Source of the DNA: an uncultured Porphyromonadaceae bacterium
GTDB lineage: Bacteria; Bacteroidota; Bacteroidia; Bacteroidales; Muribaculaceae
Direction of reading: 5' to 3'
Assembly (NCBI GenBank): GCA_902461565.1
Contig: CABPYL010000031.1
Span: forward strand, 1-36,217
DNA: 36,217 nucleotides
The notes beneath the pieces are model-generated. The model ran no database searches and was not told the origin of the DNA. It saw nothing but the letters and a program-made list of their open reading frames with translations. The position numbers and the translations under genes are program-made. How positions within the stretch are numbered: position 1 is the stretch's first letter; each line of letters begins with the position of its first letter. This document shows positions 23,755-31,251 of this stretch, piece after piece.

Positions 23755-24679
23755 GGTCGTGAATCCATTGCGTCATGCGACGGCACAGAGCCTCGTGGCG
23801 CACCATCATATATACAAGCAGCACGTTAAGCACCACAAGCTCGAAAGCAAAATACAACCACGGCATGCGAATAAACATAGAACAAAAGAGAGCTATGCAA
23901 CGCCAGTTGAAAGAGAGAATATTGGTGTACTTCATCAGCGGCAGACTGCCCTTGCGGAATTCATCGCGAAAAGCCTGCGGGGCAATACCGCCGGGGTATT
24001 CCGCAGCTATGGTGCGCCGCAGCGTCTGCATGGCCGGTGTGAATTTCTCCTGGTTTTTGGTGTAGTTCATATAGAAGTACAGCACAAGTTTAGGCAAAAA
24101 CTGTCGGTTCCAGCTCATGTCCTTGTAGCGTTTGCGCAGCACCCCAACACTATCCAGCTCACTGCCCTCCTCTCCTTTGAGAAAATACAGATGGAACTGC
24201 CTGTAATAATCGGCCATAGCGGCCTGCTTGGCATGACAGACACCCGTAACGACAGCAATAAGCCATATCAGCCAGGGATGCTCCATAAAGAACGGAGAAG
24301 TAACGTTCTCGCGCAGGCAGATACACAGATAGATGGTAAAAAACCAGATGTCGCCGCTCAGACCGTCGAGAATACGGCCTATACGCGAGTATTGCTTGGT
24401 CATGCGTGCAAGCTGCCCGTCGGCGCTGTCGAACGAATTTGCCCACATAAGCAGCAACATACCTATAATGTTTATCCAGATATCGTTGAAGTAGAATGCG
24501 ATACCGGCACCTATTCCAAGGAATATAGAGGCTATGGTTATAGCATTGGGTGTAATGCCTAACCGGCGCGCCAGGCATGCCCAGGCGTAACCTATCGGAC
24601 GATAGAAATAGAGGTCGATATGTTCTTCGGTGTCAAGCGATTTAAGCGACGCCTGATAAGAGGAATCTTCGGTGCTCAT
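23741..24679 (-). CDS. CDP-alcohol phosphotransferase (second, atypical)
   Basis: A membrane enzyme of 312 residues that would transfer a phosphatidyl (or similar) group from a CDP-linked donor to an alcohol. Its signature is DSADGQLAR (84-92), eight residues, G101, D105, then D110. All other family members I can recall have three residues between the last two aspartates; here there are four (GLSG). At least four hydrophobic segments are visible (near 43-63, 66-82, 110-125 and 130-150) and another near the C-terminus. The ATG at 24679, one base after the acyltransferase stop, is preferred to the open frame reaching 24748. A phosphatidylinositol synthase using free inositol is a plausible role (inference). 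Confidence 0.85.
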   Translation of the reverse strand: MSTEDSSYQASLKSLDTEEHIDLYFYRPIGYAWACLARRLGITPNAITIASIFLGIGAGIAFYFNDIWINIIGMLLLMWANSFDSADGQLARMTKQYSRIGRILDGLSGDIWFFTIYLCICLRENVTSPFFMEHPWLIWLIAVVTGVCHAKQAAMADYYRQFHLYFLKGEEGSELDSVGVLRKRYKDMSWNRQFLPKLVLYFYMNYTKNQEKFTPAMQTLRRTIAAEYPGGIAPQAFRDEFRKGSLPLMKYTNILSFNWRCIALFCSMFIRMPWLYFAFELVVLNVLLVYMMVRHEALCRRMTQWIHDHETR

Positions 24680-24680
24680 G

Positions 24681-25553
24681 CTACTTGTTGTTCTTGAGTG
24701 CGTAGGTTTTCTGACGCAGATAGGCGCCCAACTCTTCGGGTGTAGCACCGTGAGCAGCCTGTTCTTCTACAGAAATGGGCTCGCCAATGCTCACGTGCAC
24801 GGTCTTGTGGCGTTTCAGGTCCACTTCTGCGGGAAGACGCAACGAGCGTGCCGGCCAACATGCGTGCCCGAGAAAATTGAACCACCAGCTGTTGCTGCCG
24901 TGGAAAAATATTGGTATTACCGGCACTTTGGCGCGGTGTATTATCTGGAGGATAGAGGGTTGCCACGGACGGTCCTGAAGGCCGTCGTGCCAAGTAGTCT
25001 TACTCATGGCTCCAGCAGGGAAGAATCCCACTGGTTCGCCGTTTTTGAGCATGGACAGCGCCTTGCGTATGCCGGCGACAGAAACGGCGCGCTTGGCGGG
25101 ATCGTCGGAAGCCGACTGGTCTACGGCAATGAAGTTTGGACGCATGGCCGAGATATGATTCAGAATCATGTTCACCATCACGCGGAACTTGGGACGTTTG
25201 CGCGTAATAAGATATATCAGCACAATGCCGTCCAGGGCGCCAAAGGGATGGTTGCTCACAGTGATAAAAGCACCTTCGGGCAGACGGTCGAGCACATCTT
25301 CACCATCGACACGCACTTTCACATCCAACTGCTCGAACAAAAGACGCTTTACAAATTCCGGGCCCGGAGTATCGCATACGGCGCCGTGCCATTTGTTCAC
25401 TTTGTCTACTTTAAGCACGTGCAGAAGCCACTTCACGATTTTCGGATGGCCGTCGAGTGCCGGAATCATCTGGCGGATGTCTTCGTAATTGAGCACATCA
25501 GGCCTGACTTCATCTTCTATATTTACCTTATCTTTTGTATCCATTCGATTCAT
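24681..25553 (-). CDS. PlsC-like acyltransferase
   Basis: A lysophospholipid-type acyltransferase of 290 residues, expected to move an acyl group onto a lipid precursor at the membrane. The catalytic block is SNHPFGALDG (H102, D108). The histidine and aspartate are separated by five residues (HX5D), where the classic PlsC motif has four. Such NHP-G-LDG forms occur in the 'hemolysin'/aminolipid acyltransferase branch. Later come FFPAGAMSK and PVIPIFFHGSNSWWF. There is no obvious signal or long membrane segment. ATGA overlap with the PAP2 gene fixes the start. In context it may acylate a glycerolipid, sphingoid or aminolipid intermediate (inference). Confidence 0.85.
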   Translation of the reverse strand: MNRMDTKDKVNIEDEVRPDVLNYEDIRQMIPALDGHPKIVKWLLHVLKVDKVNKWHGAVCDTPGPEFVKRLLFEQLDVKVRVDGEDVLDRLPEGAFITVSNHPFGALDGIVLIYLITRKRPKFRVMVNMILNHISAMRPNFIAVDQSASDDPAKRAVSVAGIRKALSMLKNGEPVGFFPAGAMSKTTWHDGLQDRPWQPSILQIIHRAKVPVIPIFFHGSNSWWFNFLGHACWPARSLRLPAEVDLKRHKTVHVSIGEPISVEEQAAHGATPEELGAYLRQKTYALKNNK

Positions 25554-26494
25554 TTTCTGGCGGGAACCGCTACGTATGCCGCGTAGCGCGACACAAAACG
25601 TGCGAAACCGCGTATTTTCATAAATCCGTATTCAAACAGCGCCGTACCGGCCAACGCAGTGGCTATGCCGGCAAGAACGTCGAGTATATAATGATGCGAT
25701 GTATATACGGCTGTAAACCATATTCCGAGGGTAACGACACACAGCACGATTTTCCATGCAAGCGACGAGCGGCAGCGCAAGGCATAAATAAATGCCACAA
25801 GGGTATAGGCCGAGTGCAGCGATGGCATAGCCGCAAACACATTGGCATTGCGGGCATACAGGCCGTTGAATATGCCTAATCCCGTCATCGCGTCGAAACG
25901 CCCTAGACCAGCCACCTCGCCGGGAGTTCCCTCGATGGCGGAGAAACCATGCGATGCCACATACCACGGCGGAGCTGCCGGATGAATATAGTAGATTGCG
26001 AAACCAAGGAGATTAACAAGCAAGAACACCATAGCGAAATGCAGGTAGCCCTCGGTTTTTCGGGTGAAATAGAGCCACAGACCGTAGAATATTGGCAGAG
26101 GCACCCAGCACAGATAGAATATGCCAGCGAAGAAATCCATCAGCGGGCAGTTGTGCGCGCCGAAAAACTCGTTGGGAGTAAGTACACCGGCAGCGGTGGT
26201 TATGCCGAACATGTCCTTTTCTGTATTATATAGGGCCGCCACATCAACAGGGTTGACCTTATAGTTGGGCACAATGTTCATCCAGTCGTAGCTTATACCG
26301 AAAATTATAAACGGCAACAGGGCTATGACAAGGCGCCTTGAGGGAGCGCTCACAAAGAACAGTCCGAAGATAAGAAGTGCCAGGAAAATATGCTCGGGCC
26401 TGAAGCCTACAAACAGCACGGTAACCACAAGCCACACCGCGAGCGCCGCGGCACACCTGAGTGTATCCCGGAATGCTGGAAAACCGCTTTTCAT
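25550..26494 (-). CDS. PAP2-family, Aur1-like inositol-phosphoryl-ceramide synthase
   Basis: A 314-residue polytopic membrane enzyme of the PAP2 superfamily. The three catalytic motifs match those of fungal Aur1 and its bacterial relatives: YIHPAAPPWY (near 169-178), AMPSLHSAY (222-230) and SHHYILDVLAG (266-276). About six hydrophobic segments surround them. In Bacteroides an enzyme of this kind moves phosphoinositol from a phosphatidylinositol donor to dihydroceramide (from memory of work on the BT_1522-BT_1526 cluster). Neighbours on both sides overlap by four bases, tying it to the CDP-alcohol enzyme and the acyltransferase. Confidence 0.87.
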   Translation of the reverse strand: MKSGFPAFRDTLRCAAALAVWLVVTVLFVGFRPEHIFLALLIFGLFFVSAPSRRLVIALLPFIIFGISYDWMNIVPNYKVNPVDVAALYNTEKDMFGITTAAGVLTPNEFFGAHNCPLMDFFAGIFYLCWVPLPIFYGLWLYFTRKTEGYLHFAMVFLLVNLLGFAIYYIHPAAPPWYVASHGFSAIEGTPGEVAGLGRFDAMTGLGIFNGLYARNANVFAAMPSLHSAYTLVAFIYALRCRSSLAWKIVLCVVTLGIWFTAVYTSHHYILDVLAGIATALAGTALFEYGFMKIRGFARFVSRYAAYVAVPARK

Positions 26495-27195
26495 TTGCGA
26501 CCGGCCTTTATCAGTTCATTGCGGCTGTGGGTTATGCGGGCAAATGCGGTGATATTGGCGAAAACTGCGATAAAACCCATAGCCACCACGAGGATAAGAT
26601 TAGGATCGAAGGTGGAGCTGTATGGCAGATTCTGACCCACAATACCGGTGGAGATGGCTGCAACGGCAGTGATTACCACTCGCTCGGGGCGCTGCAGGAA
26701 ACCGATCTTGCACTCTATTCCGAGACCTTCGGCACGAGCGCGCACATAGCTTACCATGATTGAACCGACCATAGCCAGGAAAGTGATTACGGCGCCGGTC
26801 ATGTTGCCGCAGCCGATCAGGAAGAAAGCGATGCCACCGAGCGTAAACATCTCGCAGTAGCGGTCGAGCACAGAATCGTACATGGCGCCGAAAGTCGATG
26901 CCATACCGCCGAGGCGTGCAACCTGGCCGTCGAGCATGTCGAACAGCGAGAAGGCTATAATCAGCGCGCCTGCAAGGGTTATAAGCCCGTAGTCGGGAGC
27001 GTTTCCGTCGGACACGAGGATACCGGCATAGATAAACACCGCCGCTGCAGCGATATTGCCGAGCAGACCGATAGTAGTAACCATATTCGGTGTTATGCCC
27101 ATGCGGATAAGCATGCGCACAAAAGGATTGATCACACAATATATGCCTTGCTGAAGGCCGTTGCGTGCCGTTTTGGCACTTTCTTTTACGTTCAT
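26491..27195 (-). CDS. CDP-alcohol phosphotransferase (phosphatidylinositol-phosphate synthase-like)
   Basis: A 234-residue membrane enzyme with the standard signature: D86, D89-G90, A93-R94, eight residues, G103, D107 and D111 (DMLDGQVAR then GAMYDSVLDRY). The GAMYDSVLDRYCE form is close to archaeal and actinobacterial phosphatidylinositol-phosphate synthases, which join CDP-diacylglycerol to inositol phosphate. Five or six hydrophobic segments follow. It overlaps the GtrA gene and the PAP2 gene by four bases each. Given the PgpA-like phosphatase two genes upstream, the expected route is phosphatidylinositol phosphate made here and then dephosphorylated (known pathway logic in Bacteroides). 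Confidence 0.9.
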   Translation of the reverse strand: MNVKESAKTARNGLQQGIYCVINPFVRMLIRMGITPNMVTTIGLLGNIAAAAVFIYAGILVSDGNAPDYGLITLAGALIIAFSLFDMLDGQVARLGGMASTFGAMYDSVLDRYCEMFTLGGIAFFLIGCGNMTGAVITFLAMVGSIMVSYVRARAEGLGIECKIGFLQRPERVVITAVAAISTGIVGQNLPYSSTFDPNLILVVAMGFIAVFANITAFARITHSRNELIKAGRK

Positions 27196-27764
27196 TTTTT
27201 CAAACAGTTATTTTTACCGATACCAAGCGCACCCAGTGCCGATGCCAGATATCTGTCGACTCTGAGTTTGCGATAAACGAAATAGCGCTGTAAAGCGAAG
27301 TTCCAGAACCACGACACTATCAGCGATGTGAATATACGTGCGGCAGCGTAATATCCGTCGGGACGGAAACCGATTTCCTCGAGCCACTGCCACGAGCACA
27401 TAAGGTGGTACACAGCCTCGGTGCCGAAAGAGTTCAGCAGCATACTGCCCGTCCATACCATAGCATACTTCACCATGACAGCGCGCCAGTCGCAGCCGTC
27501 GGCGTGGAATGTGAAACTATAATTGAGAATACAGTTGAGCACACCGCCGCAGAAAGCCCCCACTGCCGTCGCCCACAATGGCGACAGGCCAACCCAGGCG
27601 AACATTATGAAACCTATACCCAGATCGGTCCACCCGGCAGCCTGCGACGTAACTATAGAGCGCAGGTAGACGTAGAAAAGCGAGTCGCTTTTCAGCATCT
27701 TCTTGCCGATGCGCTTCATTTTGCCGCTGTCTTCGTTACCGGTGTGCATGACAAGTTCAGACAT
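27192..27764 (-). CDS. GtrA-family membrane protein
   Basis: A 190-residue protein of the GtrA family with four hydrophobic segments (near 48-62, 65-84, 98-115 and 142-158) and the family's FxxNYxFTF-like motif (LNYSFTFHADG). GtrA proteins are thought to flip or move lipid-linked sugars across the inner membrane. Inside an inositol-lipid locus it may translocate an inositol lipid or its precursor (inference). The start at 27764 overlaps the PgpA stop by eight bases; an ATG at 27749 would leave a short gap and cannot be excluded. The end overlaps the next gene by four bases. Confidence 0.8.
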   Translation of the reverse strand: MSELVMHTGNEDSGKMKRIGKKMLKSDSLFYVYLRSIVTSQAAGWTDLGIGFIMFAWVGLSPLWATAVGAFCGGVLNCILNYSFTFHADGCDWRAVMVKYAMVWTGSMLLNSFGTEAVYHLMCSWQWLEEIGFRPDGYYAAARIFTSLIVSWFWNFALQRYFVYRKLRVDRYLASALGALGIGKNNCLKK

Positions 27765-28284
27765 AATAGAATTTCATGTTAATTATCAATAGAATAATGG
27801 CGGAGTATATGCCGGCAAGCACATCGTCGGCCATCATGCCGGCTCCGCGTGGAATTTTCTCCATAGCACGAATTCCGAGAGGCTTGAAGATATCGAAAAA
27901 GCGAAACAGCGCCAGCGAGAGAAGAATCTCCCACCAGGGACATATCCCGGCGCCCACAACAGGCAGCAGCGACAGCCATTGTCCCACCGTCTCGTCAGCG
28001 CAGGCTACCACGGGGTCCTCGCCCCAGTATTTTTCGGCGATATTGCTGGCCCATATACCTGCGAGACCGTACACAACCACAGCGGCGGCGGTAATGGCGA
28101 TAGTCGTTACCGGCGAGGCCCAGATATACAGCGGCAGCCACAGCACAACGGCCACCAACGCGCCCCACGTACCCGGTGCTACAGGCAGAAATCCGGCGCC
28201 GAACGATGTGGCGATCATCTTGGGGAACCAGTGGAACTTGCCGTGATCGTCGGGCATTGCAGTAGATTTACGGTATTTTCCCAT
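27757..28284 (-). CDS. pgpA: Phosphatidylglycerophosphatase A-like phosphatase
   Basis: A 175-residue membrane phosphatase with the PgpA motifs SFGAGFLPVAPGTWGAL, CADETVGQW, and FRFFDIFKPLGIRAMEK with the MADDVLAG that follows. Three or four hydrophobic segments are present. PgpA normally dephosphorylates phosphatidylglycerol phosphate. In the Bacteroides inositol cluster a PgpA-like enzyme is reported to convert phosphatidylinositol phosphate to phosphatidylinositol, which is the likely job here because the neighbours match. It starts three bases after the ATP-grasp gene and overlaps GtrA by eight. Confidence 0.9.
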   Translation of the reverse strand: MGKYRKSTAMPDDHGKFHWFPKMIATSFGAGFLPVAPGTWGALVAVVLWLPLYIWASPVTTIAITAAAVVVYGLAGIWASNIAEKYWGEDPVVACADETVGQWLSLLPVVGAGICPWWEILLSLALFRFFDIFKPLGIRAMEKIPRGAGMMADDVLAGIYSAIILLIINMKFYYV

Positions 28285-28287
28285 GCT

Positions 28288-29157
28288 TCAGCGCTTGTTG
28301 TACTCCTTGATACAATTCATTACAAAACGGGCAATATGCGGCGCGGCCTCCTGACGACACGGCGCAAAGCTGGGCCAGTCGTTAAAGTCGATGATGCTGA
28401 AATTGCCGTTTTCATCAACAATACAGTCGCCTCCGTATATTTTTACATCGAGTATGTCGGCCGCTTTCTGGCACACGGCTTTGAGCCTTTCCACATCAAA
28501 GGCATCATGCTGCGGCTTGCCGTTGATAGCCTCGTCGCCGTACTTGCTGTGTCCGTTTTCGAAAGGATAGAACCAGTAGAAGAAACCTGTACCGCTGATA
28601 CCGTAGAACTTCACCAGGTCGCCCTCGAGATGGCGGTTGATGACGGCACGCTTTATCCCGCGCAGAAAGAACTCCTGAAGAATCTCCTGGGCTTCCTCGG
28701 CATGGCGCACAAACGTAACGTCCTCGCGATGCTGCGCATGCGATTCGCCGCGTTTAATCCAGCAGCGGTCTATCTTCGCTTTCTTCAGGATATCGCGCAC
28801 AGCCTCGTCGGTATCAACTATCACGCTTTCGGGATAGGGTATTCCGGAACCTACAAGCAGACGCGTCATACGCTCGCGCATGCAGTTCTCTATGCCGTAG
28901 CCCGAGTTTATTACAAGGGCTCCTTCGTCCTCTTTTTTTTGCAGAAGCTTCACCGAACGTGCCTCCCGGCACATGTTCAGTATCACGGGATTGTCAACGG
29001 CGCCGGCGATGAATTGCTCCTCGCTGTAGATATTCACCTCGCAACCGCGCTTGCGCAACTGCTCGGCAACAAGATTAAAAATAGCGGCATCGTTTCCTAT
29101 ATGGTTGGGCGAGAAAGCACCCGCCCGCATTACACCTGCGATTTTAATTTCAGCCAT
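28288..29157 (-). CDS. ATP-grasp family enzyme
   Basis: A 289-residue protein whose C-terminal half has the ATP-grasp pattern: a nucleotide-binding lysine region (DRCWIKRGESHAQH), a central acidic strand, and the metal-binding close GGDCIVDENGNFSIIDFNDW. The end of that motif resembles both RimK-type ligases (IIEVNDNPS) and inositol trisphosphate 5/6-kinases, which share the fold. Such enzymes join an acid to an amine or phosphorylate inositol phosphates. As first gene of the inositol-lipid unit, its substrate is likely tied to that pathway, but this is inference. The ATG at 29157 is chosen; the open frame reaching 29193 would begin at the transcription start. Confidence 0.75.
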   Translation of the reverse strand: MAEIKIAGVMRAGAFSPNHIGNDAAIFNLVAEQLRKRGCEVNIYSEEQFIAGAVDNPVILNMCREARSVKLLQKKEDEGALVINSGYGIENCMRERMTRLLVGSGIPYPESVIVDTDEAVRDILKKAKIDRCWIKRGESHAQHREDVTFVRHAEEAQEILQEFFLRGIKRAVINRHLEGDLVKFYGISGTGFFYWFYPFENGHSKYGDEAINGKPQHDAFDVERLKAVCQKAADILDVKIYGGDCIVDENGNFSIIDFNDWPSFAPCRQEAAPHIARFVMNCIKEYNKR

Positions 29158-29197
29158 ATTTATATGCTGTGATAATGATTGATTATATATCAATGTG

Positions 29198-29228
29198 CAA
29201 ATTTACTATTTTTTTCGTAAACGGCAAG
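29198..29228 (-). promoter_or_regulatory. Promoter of the inositol-lipid locus
   Basis: On the minus strand CTTG (29225-29228), 19 bases, TAAATTTG (29198-29205), giving a leader of about 34 bases to the ATG at 29157. Confidence 0.7.
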
Positions 29229-29297
29229 CCCCGAAACAATCGCGTCCGGACAGCCTCACCAAATATTCCATAAATATTACTGTTTTTACCATCTGGC

Positions 29298-29313
29298 CGC
29301 CGCATATGCGGCG
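29298..29313. repeat. 16-bp perfect palindrome between divergent promoters
   Basis: CGCCGCATATGCGGCG reads the same on both strands and sits between the lipid-locus promoter and that of the secreted protein, a position suited to a dimeric regulator's operator. No regulator gene is nearby. Confidence 0.5.
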
Positions 29314-29370
29314 CAACGGATTATCACGGCAACTCACAAATAGAAATTTTGCGATTTTTATATCAATTTG

Positions 29371-29401
29371 TTTGCTGAATTAAAAATTATATATAATTTT
29401 G
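29371..29401 (+). promoter_or_regulatory. Promoter of the secreted-protein gene at 29465
   Basis: TTTG (29371-29374), 19 bases, TAATTTTG (29394-29401), a full consensus match. It rules out the ATG-like start at 29399 and supports 29465. Confidence 0.8.
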
Positions 29402-29464
29402 CCACAGAAAATCAACATTCTCAAACAAACGCCGGATTTTACATTCGACTTAAACCATTTTTCT

Positions 29465-31045
29465 ATGAAGAAACTCTACACACTGATTCTTCTCGGCGCC
29501 ATGACTGCCTCGGCCGGCGCTTTCGAGGCTTCTCCTGTACGTGGAAATTCGAGCATTCTCGGATATGCGAAAGAAAACCAGCCCGCACGCATCATCGCGC
29601 CTCAAAAAAATATGCAGAAGGCTCCCGCCAAAGCTGCCTCCGGCACATGGAGCGACTGGACTTCGGCAGGCACATGTACATTCAATATCGACAATGGTCT
29701 GGCAGACTTCGGCACGATGGTGGATTACACCGGCTCTTTCACCGGCATACCTCTGGACTACCGCGAGGATACGGGCGACGCCAACGTTTGCCAGTACCGC
29801 CTCAACGGTGTTTACAATGGCAAGGAACTGGTTATCGACGTAAACCGTAATACAGGCGCGGTATATGTTTTCCCGCAGGAAACAGGTTTCGACTGCTACG
29901 GCGCATCACCCATGCAGGTGATGGACTGCGGCACTGCATTCCGCGAGATTGCACAAGATGATGAGATGGCCGCCGTATACGATGCCTACAACTACTTCAT
30001 CGAACCTTTAGGACGCATATACATCTACCTTGGCTATACCTTCGAAGGTCTCGGCGACCTTTGCGCCCTTACAGACGCCACCGTGCAGTTCGACGGCTAT
30101 CCCGACTTCACTCCCGAACTCTCGTTCAATCAGCGGTATTCCGCCGACGGCGAGGCCAAGGGCATCATCAAGACTACCGAATCGGCCGAATACGTGAATG
30201 TAGGTCTTTTCCCCGGTTTCGTTACACAAAGCAAGATTAATGCCGTGATGGCCGGCGGTGAGGGAATCTTCAAAGTCGCTTCCGGCGAAGCAGAATTCAC
30301 GCTCCCCGAAATGCAGCCCAATGTGCCTTACACAATGTTCGCGATCAGCTATGTAGGTAATGTCGCATGCGAAATGGCTTCGCAATATGTTACAAGAATC
30401 GATGCCGAGGAGGGCAAATGGAAATCGCTCGGCTCAACAGATGTAACAGCCGACCTTATCGAAAGCATTTTCGGTATGACTCTGACACGGACACAGGCCG
30501 AGATTCAGCAGAACATCGACAACCCCGGCAGATACCGCGTGGTGAACCTCTATAAGAACAGCATGTACGCTCCCGACGACCTCGACCAGTACCTGACATT
30601 CGACCTCACCGACCCTGATTACGTTACCCTCGAGCCCTCCAACATCGGTCTGGAATTAGGCTCAGGCTCGATTATCGCTCTCACAGGATATTACTATTAT
30701 CTTGACAAAGGCAACTCGGAAGAAAGTGCCCGCTCCAATGCAAAAGCCGGCAAATACGACGCCGCCACACGCACCGTCAGCTTCAGCGACGATTGCCTCC
30801 TTGTAAGCTCCGACAACTGGGCTGCAGTAGGCGGAGAAAACGGCGCATTCTATTATGCCAACTCTTCCGGTAAAATGTCATTCACCATTCCTGATGAAAG
30901 CACCGGCATCGACAGCATCGCTGTCGACGGCAACGGAAGCTGCCGACTGTTCAACCTTCAGGGCGTAGAAGTAAACGGCAACCCCACCCCCGGCGTATAC
31001 ATCCAGACCCGCGGCGGCAAAGCCACCAAGATACTCGTCCGCTAA
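29465..31045 (+). CDS. Secreted protein with type IX-like C-terminal signal
   Basis: A 526-residue exported protein of unknown function. It has a signal peptide (MKKLYTLILLGAMTASAGAF), a long beta-rich middle with no domain I recognise, and an end with IDSIAVDGNGSCRLFNLQGV and then GVYIQTRGG before KILVR. That tail matches the type A sorting signal of the type IX secretion system, so surface display or release is likely (inference; the secretion genes are not in this window). The start is placed at the ATG heading the signal peptide. It is monocistronic, ended by the first of three terminator repeats. Confidence 0.8.
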   Translation: MKKLYTLILLGAMTASAGAFEASPVRGNSSILGYAKENQPARIIAPQKNMQKAPAKAASGTWSDWTSAGTCTFNIDNGLADFGTMVDYTGSFTGIPLDYREDTGDANVCQYRLNGVYNGKELVIDVNRNTGAVYVFPQETGFDCYGASPMQVMDCGTAFREIAQDDEMAAVYDAYNYFIEPLGRIYIYLGYTFEGLGDLCALTDATVQFDGYPDFTPELSFNQRYSADGEAKGIIKTTESAEYVNVGLFPGFVTQSKINAVMAGGEGIFKVASGEAEFTLPEMQPNVPYTMFAISYVGNVACEMASQYVTRIDAEEGKWKSLGSTDVTADLIESIFGMTLTRTQAEIQQNIDNPGRYRVVNLYKNSMYAPDDLDQYLTFDLTDPDYVTLEPSNIGLELGSGSIIALTGYYYYLDKGNSEESARSNAKAGKYDAATRTVSFSDDCLLVSSDNWAAVGGENGAFYYANSSGKMSFTIPDESTGIDSIAVDGNGSCRLFNLQGVEVNGNPTPGVYIQTRGGKATKILVR

Positions 31046-31070
31046 ACAGACAGAATCATAATCTCACCGG

Positions 31071-31110
31071 CAGGACCGCGCAGCGCGGCCCTGCTTTTTA
31101 TTTTCAGAAT
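31071..31110 (+). repeat. Terminator repeat, copy 1
   Basis: A 40-base segment containing a terminator hairpin (CAGG-A-CCG ... CGG-C-CCTG, then CTTTTTATTTT). It is identical to copy 2 (31991-32030) at 38 of 40 positions; the two differences lie in the loop region. It ends the secreted-protein gene. Confidence 0.85.
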
Positions 31111-31175
31111 TCAAAGTATACGCTGTCAAGGAGCTATAAAGAGATAAAATTTCAATTTTTTCACTCAGCTCAAGC

Positions 31176-31194
31176 ACTTTACGGATGGTAAAGT
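31176..31194. repeat. Inverted repeat upstream of the broken cassette gene
   Basis: ACTTTAC, GGATG, GTAAAGT form a perfect 7-bp stem. It sits 24 bases before a -7 box, where an operator would be expected. Confidence 0.45.
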
Positions 31195-31217
31195 AGTGAT
31201 TTTGATGAGAATTGTAT

Positions 31218-31225
31218 TAACTTTG
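31218..31225 (+). promoter_or_regulatory. -7 promoter box in the first cassette
   Basis: TAACTTTG, exact consensus, 27 bases before the ATG at 31252. No -33 TTTG at normal spacing. Confidence 0.5.
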
Positions 31226-31251
31226 TAGATAAGAACTGGATTGATAGAGAG

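Noticed and set aside
27979..29172. Long plus-strand frame opposite pgpA and the ATP-grasp gene
   Set aside because: It spans two well-supported genes on the other strand and shows no domain.
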